Assembly (NCBI GenBank): GCA_964465065.1
Contig: CAYXHZ010000050.1
Location: 1-22,341 of the forward strand
Direction of reading: 5' to 3'
Origin: CAYMND01 sp964465065
GTDB taxonomy: Bacteria > Acidobacteriota > Aminicenantia > UBA2199
DNA: 22,341 nucleotides
The translations under genes were made by a program, and so were the position numbers. The notes below the pieces were generated by a model. That model had not been told where the DNA came from, made no database searches, and saw only the letters and a program-made list of their open reading frames with translations. Shown piece after piece: positions 1 to 7,907 of this stretch. Positions within the stretch are counted from its first letter, which is position 1. Each line of letters begins with the position of its first letter.

Positions 1-62
1 AAAACCGATTCGGCAATTTTTCGAGACTTGGGCCGAGAATCCTGCAATAGATTGTTTTCGCC

Positions 63-92
63 TTGCGATGAGTCTTTTCCTTTTGGTACAAT
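63..92 (+). promoter_or_regulatory. Putative sigma-70 promoter of iorAB
   Basis: A -35-like TTGCGA (63-68) and a -10-like TACAAT (87-92) are separated by 18 bases. Transcription would begin near base 99, giving a leader of about 30 bases before the iorA ribosome binding site. The -10 matches the consensus in five of six positions and the -35 in four. Bases 1-62 show no recognisable gene; a gene tail from upstream cannot be excluded because one frame stays open to the window edge. Confidence 0.5.
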
Positions 93-116
93 GGTGGCTT
101 AAGCGAGATCGAAGTC

Positions 117-123
117 AGGAGGT
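117..123 (+). promoter_or_regulatory. Shine-Dalgarno AGGAGGT selecting a TTG start for iorA
   Basis: A full-strength AGGAGGT lies five bases before TTG at 129 and 20 bases before the first in-frame ATG at 144. The spacing strongly favours TTG as the initiation codon of the iorA gene. Confidence 0.6.
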
Positions 124-128
124 CCTCT

Positions 129-1730
129 TTGATACAACAAAAAATGATGCTGCTCGGAGACGAGGCCATCGCCCAGGGAGCCATCGACGCCGGCCTGTCC
201 GGTATCTATGCCTATCCGGGTACCCCGTCCACCGAAATCACCGAATACGTGCAACATTCCAAACTGGCCGCCGAGCGTAAGATTCACAGCCGCTGGTCGG
301 CCAACGAGAAAACCGCCTACGAAAGCGCTCTGGGCATGTCCTACGCCGGCAAGCGGGCCATGTGCTGCATGAAACACGTCGGTCTGAACGTGGCCGCCGA
401 CCCCTTCGTCAACTCGGCCATCACCGGTGTCAACGGAGGACTGATCGTGACCGTGGCCGACGACCCGTCGATGCACTCCTCGCAGGACGAGCAGGACTCC
501 CGCTTTTACGGCCAGTTCGCCATGATTCCGGTACTGGAACCCGCCAATCAGCAGGAGGCCTACGATATGGCCCACTACGGCTTCGAGCTTTCCGAACGGC
601 TCAAACTGCCGGTCATGATGCGGGTGACGACCCGCCTGGCCCACAGCCGTTCCGGCGTGGCTCTGCAAGAATCCCGTCCCGAACGGCCGCTCGGTTTGCC
701 CCAGGACAAGCGGCAGTTCGTTCTGCTGCCGGCCATCGCCCGGCGCCGTTACGACAAACTGTGCGCCCAGCAGCCGGAAATCGAGGCCGAATCCGGAAAA
801 TCGCCGTTCAACCGTTTCATCGACGCTCCCGACAAGAGCCTGGGCATTATCGCCTGCGGTCTGGGCTACAATTACCTGATGGAGAACTATCCGGACGGCG
901 TCTGCCCCTATCCGGTGCTCAAGCTGTGCCAGTACCCCGTCCCCAGGGACATGGTGCTGCGCCTGGTGCAGGCCTGTCAGCGGATTCTGGTCATCGAGGA
1001 CGGCATGCCGGTGATCGAACAGTCCCTGCGCGGGCTGCTCGACCGGGATGTCAAGGTTCTGGGCCGACTGGACGGTCATCTGCCGCGGACCGGCGAGCTC
1101 AACCCCAACCGGGTGGCCGCCGCCCTGGGCCTGCCTGTCACTCAGGGGCCGGGCGTACCGGCCGTCGTCGCTCCGCGTCCGCCGGCCCTGTGCAAGGGCT
1201 GTTCCCACGCCGACACCTATACCGCCCTGAACGCCGCGGTCAAAGATGTCTACGGCGACGGTCACGTCTTCGCCGACATCGGCTGCTACACCCTGGGCGC
1301 ACTGCCGCCTTTCGAATCGGTCAACAGCACCGTCGACATGGGCGCCTCGATCACCATGGCCAAGGGTGCCGCCGACGCCGGAGTCTTTCCGGCCGTGGCC
1401 ATCATCGGTGATTCCACCTTCTGTCACAGCGGCATGACCGGCCTCCTGGACGCCGTGATCGAAAACACCAACATGGTGGTGATCATCGAGGACAACTGCA
1501 CCACCGGCATGACCGGCGGCCAGCAGTCCCACGCCGAGGGGCGGCTGCTCGATATCTGCGCCGGACTCGGTGTGGCCAAGGAGCATCTGCGCCTGGTCAA
1601 CCCGATCAAGAAGAACCACGAACAGTATCTGTCCATTCTCAAGGAAGAGCTGGACTATCCGGGATTGTCGGTGATCATCGCCCAGCGGGAATGCGTCCAG
1701 ACCCTGCTGCGCAAGAACAAGGCCAAGTGA
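129..1730 (+). CDS. iorA: Indolepyruvate:ferredoxin oxidoreductase, alpha (TPP-binding) subunit, short form without ferredoxin domain
   Basis: This is the thiamine-diphosphate subunit of a two-subunit 2-oxoacid oxidoreductase that decarboxylates aryl pyruvates (from Trp, Phe, Tyr transamination) to acyl-CoA and passes electrons to ferredoxin in the cytoplasm. The 533 residues show the N-terminal pyrimidine-binding domain (YPGTPSTE, 29-36; ADDPSMHSSQDEQD, 110-123), the linking domain (about 235-335), and the C-terminal TPP domain with CKGC (355-358) and GDS...DN (427-429 and 455-456) for Mg-diphosphate. The family is usually over 600 residues because two [4Fe-4S] clusters sit in a C-terminal ferredoxin domain; here the protein stops at ECVQTLLRKNKAK, so that domain is absent. 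TTG start chosen from the Shine-Dalgarno spacing. iorB follows after 14 bases, so the two are one operon. Family assignment is firm; the aryl substrate is inferred from family. Confidence 0.9.
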   Translation: MIQQKMMLLGDEAIAQGAIDAGLSGIYAYPGTPSTEITEYVQHSKLAAERKIHSRWSANEKTAYESALGMSYAGKRAMCCMKHVGLNVAADPFVNSAITGVNGGLIVTVADDPSMHSSQDEQDSRFYGQFAMIPVLEPANQQEAYDMAHYGFELSERLKLPVMMRVTTRLAHSRSGVALQESRPERPLGLPQDKRQFVLLPAIARRRYDKLCAQQPEIEAESGKSPFNRFIDAPDKSLGIIACGLGYNYLMENYPDGVCPYPVLKLCQYPVPRDMVLRLVQACQRILVIEDGMPVIEQSLRGLLDRDVKVLGRLDGHLPRTGELNPNRVAAALGLPVTQGPGVPAVVAPRPPALCKGCSHADTYTALNAAVKDVYGDGHVFADIGCYTLGALPPFESVNSTVDMGASITMAKGAADAGVFPAVAIIGDSTFCHSGMTGLLDAVIENTNMVVIIEDNCTTGMTGGQQSHAEGRLLDICAGLGVAKEHLRLVNPIKKNHEQYLSILKEELDYPGLSVIIAQRECVQTLLRKNKAK

Positions 1731-1744
1731 AGGGAGAAACGAAG

Positions 1745-2332
1745 ATGAAATGTGACATCATACTGGCGGGAGTGGGCGGTCAGGGCATTCTGTCGATCGC
1801 CACGGTCATCGGCTACGCGGCGGTTGAAGCGGGACTGCAGATGAAGCAGGCCGAGGTGCACGGCATGTCGCAGCGCGGCGGGGACGTCCAGTCCCACCTG
1901 CGCATCTCCGACCGGGAGATCTATTCCGATCTGGTGCCCTTCGGCGGTGCCGATCTGATCCTGTCGGTCGAACCGATGGAGGCGCTGCGCTATCTGCCGT
2001 ACCTGAGGCCCGACGGCTGGCTGATCAGCAACACCACCCCGTTCGTCAACATTCCGAATTATCCGGAAATGGGCAAGATTCTGGCGGCCTACGAGACCAT
2101 CGAACGCAAACTGCTGCTGGACGCCGACGAGGCGGCCAGGACGGTCGGCAATGCCCGGGGCATGAACATGGTCATGGCCGGCGCCGCCTCGGTGCTTCTG
2201 CCCATCGCCTACGAGACGATGCAGCAGGGGATACGCGCCATCTTCGGCCGCAAGGGCGAGGCGGTGGTCAAGGCCAACCTGGACGCTCTGGATGTCGGCC
2301 GGAAGCTGGCCCAGGAACGGGGGGTCAAGTAG
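1745..2332 (+). CDS. iorB: Indolepyruvate:ferredoxin oxidoreductase, beta (gamma-domain) subunit
   Basis: The 195-residue partner of IorA, of the pyruvate/ketoisovalerate oxidoreductase catalytic gamma-domain family. Diagnostic stretches are the N-terminal glycine loop LAGVGGQGIL (about 7-16) and KQAEVHGMSQRGGDVQSHLR (about 36-55), then DLILSVEPMEALRYL, in the same order as in other IorB proteins. With IorA it would bind CoA and complete transfer of the acyl group. The start is ATG at 1745 with AGGGAG eight bases upstream; an extension to 1691 would overlap iorA by 40 bases and lacks a ribosome site. It lies 14 bases after iorA and is surely co-transcribed. Length is normal for the family. 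It has no iron-sulfur motif, so neither subunit here supplies the clusters found in standard IorA. Confidence 0.9.
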   Translation: MKCDIILAGVGGQGILSIATVIGYAAVEAGLQMKQAEVHGMSQRGGDVQSHLRISDREIYSDLVPFGGADLILSVEPMEALRYLPYLRPDGWLISNTTPFVNIPNYPEMGKILAAYETIERKLLLDADEAARTVGNARGMNMVMAGAASVLLPIAYETMQQGIRAIFGRKGEAVVKANLDALDVGRKLAQERGVK

Positions 2333-2350
2333 GCTGAAATGTGAATACGC

Positions 2351-2379
2351 TTGACTTTCGTTGCCGGCAATTTTAATAT
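2351..2379 (+). promoter_or_regulatory. Putative sigma-70 promoter of the POT transporter gene
   Basis: TTGACT (2351-2356) and TAATAT (2374-2379) are separated by exactly 17 bases, 61 bases before the transporter ATG. This suggests the transporter can be expressed separately from iorAB although it follows by only 107 bases. Confidence 0.5.
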
Positions 2380-2439
2380 CGATCTGTGAGGCGGCCAGCG
2401 GTCCGACCTCCAAATCCATTCAACTCAGCGAGGTGTTTC

Positions 2440-3978
2440 ATGGCTGGAATGTTTAAAAACCACCCCAAAGGTCTCTTGGCCGCCGCCCTGGCCAATATGG
2501 GGGAAAGGTTCGGCTTTTACACGATGATGGCGATTTTGGTGCTGTTCCTGCAGGCCAAGTTCGGTCTGAGCGGCACTCACGCCGGTTTGATCTATTCCAT
2601 TTTCTACTTTTCGATCTACATTCTGGCTTTCGTGGGCGGTTTGATCGCCGACCGGACCCGCAAGTACAAGACTACCATCATGGTCGGGCTGATCGTCATG
2701 GCCCTGGGTTACGTGATGATTTCCATCCCCACGCCGACTCCGGCGCCTAACAAGGTCCTGTTTCTGATCATCACCTGCATCGGTCTGTTCACCATTGCCT
2801 TCGGCAACGGCCTGTTCAAGGGCAACCTGCAGGCCCTGGTCGGACAGATGTACGACAACGAGCAATATGGCAAGATGCGGGATTCCGGCTTTTCCATCTT
2901 TTACATGTTCATCAACGTAGGCGCTCTCTTTTCACCGATCTTCGCCGTCGGCATACGCAACTGGTGGCTGGGCAAAGCCGGCTTTTTATACAATTCCAGC
3001 CTGCCGGAATTGTGCCATGGCTACCTGGGCGGTACGCTCACCCCCGAGGCCTCCGAACGTCTGACCGCTTTGGCCACCGAGGTCAGCAAAAGCCCGGTGA
3101 CCGACATGTCGGTCTTCGTCAAGAACTATCTCAACGTGTTCACTGAAGGGTTCCATTACGCATTCGGATTGGCCGTTCTGGCCATGTTGATCTCGCTGGT
3201 CGTTTATCTGGTCAACAAGAAGACTTTCCCCAATCCCAAAGAGAAAAAGGTCAATGCCGCCGGCCAGGTCTCCGTCGAGATGGACGCCGTAGAAGTCAAG
3301 CAGCGGCTTTACGCCCTGTTCGCCGTTTTCGCCGTGGTCATCTTTTTCTGGTTCTCCTTCCATCAGAACGGTCTGACTCTGACCTACTTCGCCAAGGATT
3401 TCACCGACCTGAGTCAGATCCGCATCAACCTCGGTGTCACCAAGATTGTCGGCGCCGAACTGTTTCAATCCGTCAACCCGTTCTTCATCGTCTTCCTGAC
3501 GCCGATCATTCTGGCCTTCTTCGGCTGGCTGCGGGCCAAGGGCCTGGAACCGTCCACCCCCAAGAAGATCGCCATCGGCATGTTCATCGCCGCCATGGCC
3601 TACCTGGTCATGACTATCGGATCCATGGGCCTGCCGCTCAAGACCGAGGCCGATGCCATGGGCGGTCTGACCGACGCCCAGCGGGTGACCCCTCTGTTGC
3701 TGATCGGCACCTACTTCATCCTGACAGTGGCCGAGCTGTTCATCAGTCCTCTGGGCATCTCGTTCGTGTCCAAAGTGGCTCCGCCCCATCTGCAGGGCAT
3801 CATGCAGGGCGGCTGGCTGGGCGCCACTGCTATCGGCAACCAACTGCTGTTCATCGGCGCCATCCTGTACGGCAGCGTTCCTCTCTGGCTGACCTGGTCG
3901 GTGTTCGTCACCGTCTGCCTGCTGTCGATGCTGACCATGATTTTTATGCTCAAGTGGCTGGAGAGAGTCGCCAAGTAA
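2440..3978 (+). CDS. Proton-dependent oligopeptide transporter (POT/PTR2 family, MFS)
   Basis: A 512-residue inner-membrane protein of the POT family, which imports di- and tripeptides with protons. Visible family marks: the TM1 motif GERFGFYTMM (21-30), GGLIADRTRKYK (66-77) in the TM2-3 loop, GNGLFKGNLQALVG (122-135), the PTR2 signature FYMFINVGALFSPI (154-167), and AELFISPLG (431-439) in the C-terminal half. About 12-14 hydrophobic helices are evident, with a soluble loop at 172-235 containing a polar, probably external, insertion. In characterised POTs the TM1 motif is ExxER; here the first Glu position is Asn19 while Glu22-Arg23 remain, so proton coupling may differ. ATG at 2440 is preceded by GAGGTG five bases away; a GTG/ATG extension upstream is unlikely. 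The neighbouring iorAB suggest that imported peptides feed amino-acid oxidation. Exact substrate unknown. Confidence 0.88.
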   Translation: MAGMFKNHPKGLLAAALANMGERFGFYTMMAILVLFLQAKFGLSGTHAGLIYSIFYFSIYILAFVGGLIADRTRKYKTTIMVGLIVMALGYVMISIPTPTPAPNKVLFLIITCIGLFTIAFGNGLFKGNLQALVGQMYDNEQYGKMRDSGFSIFYMFINVGALFSPIFAVGIRNWWLGKAGFLYNSSLPELCHGYLGGTLTPEASERLTALATEVSKSPVTDMSVFVKNYLNVFTEGFHYAFGLAVLAMLISLVVYLVNKKTFPNPKEKKVNAAGQVSVEMDAVEVKQRLYALFAVFAVVIFFWFSFHQNGLTLTYFAKDFTDLSQIRINLGVTKIVGAELFQSVNPFFIVFLTPIILAFFGWLRAKGLEPSTPKKIAIGMFIAAMAYLVMTIGSMGLPLKTEADAMGGLTDAQRVTPLLLIGTYFILTVAELFISPLGISFVSKVAPPHLQGIMQGGWLGATAIGNQLLFIGAILYGSVPLWLTWSVFVTVCLLSMLTMIFMLKWLERVAK

Positions 3979-4006
3979 TTTGCACTGTATTTAGACCGAT
4001 AGTGGA

Positions 4007-4036
4007 AGCGGGTCCGTAACGGGCCCGCTTTTTTTT
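4007..4036 (+). terminator. Rho-independent terminator after the POT transporter gene
   Basis: AGCGGGTCCG (4007-4016) pairs with CGGGCCCGCT (4020-4029) with one G-U pair and a three-base loop, followed by a run of T ending at 4036. It lies 28 bases after the transporter stop codon and separates it from the next gene. Confidence 0.9.
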
Positions 4037-4078
4037 ATAGTTTCACTATGATCGGTGAATTGGAAAAGGGGAAAAATG

Positions 4079-4765
4079 ATGGAACAAGGCACGAAAAGCG
4101 GCGCCTGCCGGTACGGTGCGCTGAGCGTTGTCGCGACAGTCTCGCTGCTGGCCTGCGAAGCCTACTACCTGCTGCTATCGGTAACGGAATTGTGTTTTCC
4201 GGCCCGTCCGCCCGGCTTTCTGACCGCCCCCGGACTGCAGCTGGCCATCGAATTCCTGGGCCGTTGGGCATGGGTACTGCTGTTCTGGCTGCTGATACGC
4301 CGCATCGGCTCCCGATACGGCGCCAGGGAGCGCCGGATCGTTTGGGCTGCCTGGCTGACGGCGCTGATTCTGGCCCTGCCGACCAGCTTCTTTGTGGTCA
4401 GCGCCCTGGCGGGACTGAAATTCCCGCTGGCCGTTCTGGCCTGGATCCGCGCCCTGGAGATCACTCTACTGCTGATTTGGGCCCTGGCCATCCTGTTCCT
4501 GATCGCTTCAGAACCGATCCGTAACCGTCCGGGGCGACGCTGGCTGTTCAATCTGGCCGGCGCCGGCGCTCTGGTCTATTTTCTCCTGAAAGGTCTGACC
4601 TGGCTGGAACTGATAGCGGGATCGAGCCGGTTCGTTCCCCAAAGGCTCGGCTGGCCGTGGCTGGCTGTACCGCTGCTGGTTTTCCTGGGGCGGCTGGCTT
4701 TGCTCCGTCTGCTGGTGACGACCCCATCAGCGCTGCCTCAGGAAACGGTGGTAGAGCAGCAGTGA
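4079..4765 (+). CDS. Unrecognised six-helix integral membrane protein
   Basis: A 228-residue, very hydrophobic protein that I do not recognise. About six membrane helices can be seen: near residues 12-34, 48-72, 80-105, 113-140, 150-176 and 185-210, with short basic loops and a polar C-terminus ending in TVVEQQ. No catalytic motif or transporter signature is visible. ATG at 4079 is preceded by AAGGGGA at a spacing of about six; ATG at 4076 is the alternative, and a GTG at 4055 would put the ribosome site inside the gene. The gene starts 42 bases after the terminator, so it probably has its own promoter. Its last 39 bases overlap the end of the convergent transporter gene on the other strand. 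That it is a real gene rests on the ribosome site, the regular helix pattern and GC-rich codon usage. Confidence 0.7.
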   Translation: MEQGTKSGACRYGALSVVATVSLLACEAYYLLLSVTELCFPARPPGFLTAPGLQLAIEFLGRWAWVLLFWLLIRRIGSRYGARERRIVWAAWLTALILALPTSFFVVSALAGLKFPLAVLAWIRALEITLLLIWALAILFLIASEPIRNRPGRRWLFNLAGAGALVYFLLKGLTWLELIAGSSRFVPQRLGWPWLAVPLLVFLGRLALLRLLVTTPSALPQETVVEQQ

Positions 4766-6817
4766 TACGATAGTCAGGACGCCGATTCCCGAGAACAGCA
4801 GCCACAAGGTGGACGGCGCGTTCAGCCGATCGACGAAGTGCACGTACATCCTGGCGCCCAGCACGCCGCCGATGGCGCTGCCGAACACCCCGTACAGAAA
4901 ATTATAACCCATATACAGGCCTTTGCTGTCGGCCGGGGCGATGATGCCGACGTAGCTGATGAATTTGGGGTGAGCCGTCATCTCGCCGATGGAGAACAAA
5001 AACAGGCCGACGGCGAAGACGCCGATGTGCGGGGATACCGCCAGAACCGCCATGCCGGTGGTGGCGATGGCGATGCCGCCGATCATGGTCGGCAGGGCCG
5101 GCTTGTCCTTGACGATCTTGGAGACCAGCAGCTGCAGCAGGATGATGGTGCCGGCGTTGATGACCGTGACGTGCTCCACGTCGAAGAACCAGTGGGCCTG
5201 GATACCCAGCAGTCCGAGCAGACCGTTGACCAGGCGGTTGAGAGAGGAGGCGTCGACGTAGGCCTGCACGTACCACAAGACCGAATCGTACATCTGGAAG
5301 TAGAGCACCCAGAACCCCGAGTAGAGAACGATCATCAGCAGAAAACGCCAGTGATCGCCGAAGCGCTTTTCGGGCGCAGGCGGGATGCGCAGCAGAGACA
5401 GAAGAGTCAGAGCCAACACCGTGGCGATGATGCGCACCAGGATCGTCTGGCCGGGGAAGAACCAGACGGTCGCCAGCAGGGCCGCGATCAGCGGCAGGCT
5501 GAGCGCCGGCCTCTTCAGCAGCAGGATCAGCAGGGCCAGCAACAGTACCGCACAGAGAAAAAACAGGAAGAAGGGCCGTTCCCGGAGCCGTTCGGCCAGA
5601 TTGTCCAGGTCGGTCGCCGTGATCCAGGCGCCGGGCAGGGCTTGGGACAGGGCGGCCAGGATCTGCGGCTGTTGCCGGCTCAACTCGTCGCGGCTGCGGA
5701 TCTCCAGCTGAATCCGACCGGCGGGTTCGTCGACGCGGAAGGGCTGGGCCAGATCCGGCCGGACTGCTGTCGAAAAGACCGGTCTGTGCAGCGGGGATTC
5801 CAGATCACGGACGCAGTCGCTCAGCCATTCCGGATCCCGGGGTAATTCCGGCAGGATCGCTGACAGTTCCTGGATCAGGGCGGCGCCGAATTCCGGCAGT
5901 TTTTGCGGCCGGTGAACGGTCAGTGTGGTCAGGCCGTTCTCGGTTTTCAGGTTGTAGGGGGCGGACGCGGCCATGTTGCGGCGCAGCGTGGCCAGCAGCG
6001 GCTGACCGGCCAGGGGTTTGAGCCGGGTGATCTCGGTGTCGACGATCGGACTGCGCGTGGCCTGCCAGGCGAAGACCAGGAGCAGGCCGGCCGGCAGGGC
6101 CAGCAGCAGATTTTTCAGCGCTGGCCTGCGTTTCATAGCCGAGCTGAGCAGGTACAGCGGCGAATAGATGATCTCGAAGGCACCGGCCAGGGTGTCCAGG
6201 ATGCGGCTGAAGTTGAAGCGGTTTTCCGGCTGGCTGACGATCGGATCCTTGAAGAAAAGCCAGGTGGGGATGACCATCAAGGCTGTGGCCAGGGCGGCGC
6301 AGATCAGAACGTAGGAAGGATCGATGCCTTTGAGCCAGGGGACCAGGATGAGCGGAAAGAGAAAGGCGCCCAGGTTGATGGACCAGTAATAGATTCCGAA
6401 ACCCATGGTACTGTTCTTTTCGTCGGTCAGTTTGGCGATGGTGCCGGAGATGATCGGTTTGAAGATGCCGGCGCCCACGCCCATGACCACCAGCGAGATG
6501 AATACGGCGGCGTAGCGGTCCATCTGACTGGTCAGAAAGTAGCCCGTTCCCAGCAGTGAAAAGGCGATCATGAGTACGCGCCGGTAACCGAAGCGGTCGG
6601 CAACCGCTCCGGCCAGGATGGGCAGAAAATAGAGCAGGGGCTGGATGACACCCTTGATGACACCGACGCTTTCTTTAGCGAAACCCAGGGTGTCGCTGAA
6701 GTAGACCGATAAAAAGCTCATCACGCCGTAGTAGGCGCCCCGTTCCATGAATTCGAAAAATACGACCAGCCAGAACTGGGCGGAAAAACGCTGCTGCATG
6801 CCATCCTGTTTTCTCAT
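4727..6817 (-). CDS. POT-like MFS transporter with a large central membrane-anchored insertion
   Basis: A 696-residue inner-membrane protein whose two ends are POT/PTR2-like. The N-terminal half (1-190) has EFMERGAYYG (22-31, the ExxER...YG motif), ADRFGYRR (73-80), GAGIFKPIISG (115-125) and the PTR2-like YYWSINLGAFLFPL (143-156). The C-terminal half (488-696) continues with MIVLYSGFWVLYFQMYDS and a FSIGEMTAHPKFISYVG segment. Between them lies extra material not found in ordinary ~500-residue POTs: a helix (236-252), about 160 soluble residues (253-415), and three helices (416-434, 438-455, 458-476). ATG at 6817 has AAGGAG seven bases upstream; an extension to 6943 would run through the promoter. 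It is transcribed away from the first kinase gene, and its 3' end overlaps the 4079-4765 gene by 39 bases. Transport of peptides is inferred from family; the role of the insert is unknown. Confidence 0.82.
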   Translation of the reverse strand: MRKQDGMQQRFSAQFWLVVFFEFMERGAYYGVMSFLSVYFSDTLGFAKESVGVIKGVIQPLLYFLPILAGAVADRFGYRRVLMIAFSLLGTGYFLTSQMDRYAAVFISLVVMGVGAGIFKPIISGTIAKLTDEKNSTMGFGIYYWSINLGAFLFPLILVPWLKGIDPSYVLICAALATALMVIPTWLFFKDPIVSQPENRFNFSRILDTLAGAFEIIYSPLYLLSSAMKRRPALKNLLLALPAGLLLVFAWQATRSPIVDTEITRLKPLAGQPLLATLRRNMAASAPYNLKTENGLTTLTVHRPQKLPEFGAALIQELSAILPELPRDPEWLSDCVRDLESPLHRPVFSTAVRPDLAQPFRVDEPAGRIQLEIRSRDELSRQQPQILAALSQALPGAWITATDLDNLAERLRERPFFLFFLCAVLLLALLILLLKRPALSLPLIAALLATVWFFPGQTILVRIIATVLALTLLSLLRIPPAPEKRFGDHWRFLLMIVLYSGFWVLYFQMYDSVLWYVQAYVDASSLNRLVNGLLGLLGIQAHWFFDVEHVTVINAGTIILLQLLVSKIVKDKPALPTMIGGIAIATTGMAVLAVSPHIGVFAVGLFLFSIGEMTAHPKFISYVGIIAPADSKGLYMGYNFLYGVFGSAIGGVLGARMYVHFVDRLNAPSTLWLLFSGIGVLTIVSLLLYHRFLRQR

Positions 6818-6838
6818 CTGTCGGCTCCTTGATCGTTC

Positions 6839-6868
6839 AGTATACTCAAAAGTGCCATCAAAAGACAA
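6839..6868 (-). promoter_or_regulatory. Putative sigma-70 promoter of the chimeric POT-like transporter
   Basis: On the minus strand TTGTCT (6868-6863) and TATACT (6844-6839) are separated by 18 bases, 22 bases before the ATG at 6817. The -10 matches consensus in five of six positions. The 154-base divergent region also feeds the kinase gene on the plus strand, for which only a weak candidate (TTGAAA at 6918-6923 without a good -10) is visible. Confidence 0.45.
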
Positions 6869-6971
6869 ATGGGCCGGAGTGGATCCAGGGCACGAAGAGC
6901 CGGCGCGGACTTTCCGGTTGAAAAGCCATCCGGCAGTATGCACTATTAAAACAAGTGAAGATGGTTACGTC

Positions 6972-7907
6972 ATGATGAAGCTTTCCGTGTTCAGACGCCC
7001 CCGGGGCAGCGTGATTCTTTTGGCCGCGGAAGCGGTGTTCATTTCCCTGCTGTTCGGACTGCTTGTTTTCCATTATTACCGGCAGCGGGTCGAACAGATC
7101 TATTACCAGGCTTCCGTAGAGGCTGAAAATACGCTGCTGCTGGTCAACGACCGCATCGGGAATTATATCCGGGGTTTCGGAAAGGATATCGGACTTGTCG
7201 GCCGTCTGATACAGCTGGCCGCCGATCAGGCCCAGACGACGCTGCCCGAGCCGCTGATCGAATCCTTGCTGCTCAGCCGGCCCGAGTATCGTTCCATCCG
7301 CTTTTTCCATCGGGATGGGGGCCGGGATTTTGGAGTGCTGTTCAGCCGCCACGGTCAGACGGTGGTCCGATATCCCAGCGAGGCCTGGACCGCTCAGGCC
7401 GTTGCCTGGCCAGAAAGCAACGAGGCGGCTCTGCCGCCGGGTACCCTGTTCGTGTCCGCGCTCAGACTGGACAAAAAGCAGTACCCGCCGGTTCCGGTGA
7501 TGGTTTTCCATCTGTCGCTGAGCCGTTCCGTCAGCGGGAACCACCGCAGCCTGCAATTGGAGATCAACGCCACCGGCCTGCTGGACAGCCTCAGGCATAT
7601 GGTGCAGGACCGGGCGGCTCAATACCACTTGATCAACGACCAGGGCCAATGGCTGATGGCTCCGGATCCGGCCTGGCAATGGGGTGGTGCCGAGCATCAT
7701 GCCGGTCCGCGGATCTTTGCCGACTTTGACCCGCAACTGTGGCGGATCCTGTCCGGTAAAGACAGCCCGGCCAGTTGGAGCCGGGAAGACGGCAGCCTGA
7801 CGGCAGTACAACAGAGTCTGGACCCGACCCGCTACCTGATGGATCTGGAACGGGCGGTCGGCGGAGTGTTCATGTACCACCGCGTCGACAGCGGCGAGAC
7901 TCCCTGA
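6972..7907 (+). CDS. Hybrid sensor histidine kinase, N-terminal sensor part, ended by an in-frame TGA
   Basis: These 311 codons encode the input half of a membrane histidine kinase: one signal-anchor helix (about 12-34) and about 270 residues of extracytoplasmic sensor domain, Cache-like in layout but not assigned with confidence. They end at TGA (7905-7907) right after GETP. Reading on in the same frame gives RLIALINRRTLAGR, a second membrane helix (codons 334-353), a coiled coil and the complete kinase listed next, with no shift. The stop therefore interrupts one 925-codon gene between the last sensor strand and the second membrane helix. Trp (TGG) or Arg (CGA) would fit at this codon. Explanations are a point-mutation pseudogene, a sequencing error, readthrough, or selenocysteine. 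The start is ATG at 6972 or 6975; the ribosome site is weak (GTGAAG). On its own this fragment would be a membrane-anchored sensor without output. Confidence 0.75.
   Translation: MMKLSVFRRPRGSVILLAAEAVFISLLFGLLVFHYYRQRVEQIYYQASVEAENTLLLVNDRIGNYIRGFGKDIGLVGRLIQLAADQAQTTLPEPLIESLLLSRPEYRSIRFFHRDGGRDFGVLFSRHGQTVVRYPSEAWTAQAVAWPESNEAALPPGTLFVSALRLDKKQYPPVPVMVFHLSLSRSVSGNHRSLQLEINATGLLDSLRHMVQDRAAQYHLINDQGQWLMAPDPAWQWGGAEHHAGPRIFADFDPQLWRILSGKDSPASWSREDGSLTAVQQSLDPTRYLMDLERAVGGVFMYHRVDSGETP

Noticed and set aside
99..1619. Long minus-strand open frame opposite iorA
   Set aside because: It mirrors the codon periodicity of a GC-rich gene; its translation is His/Gly/Gln/Asp-rich with no domain, and iorA is unambiguous.
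4838..5845. 335-codon plus-strand open frame opposite the chimeric transporter
   Set aside because: Translation is low-complexity (Gln/Asp/Gly/Arg) with no motif or ribosome site; it is the antisense shadow of the transporter.
6818..6943. 42-residue N-terminal extension of the chimeric transporter
   Set aside because: It would cover the likely promoter (6839-6868), and AAGGAG sits seven bases before the ATG at 6817.
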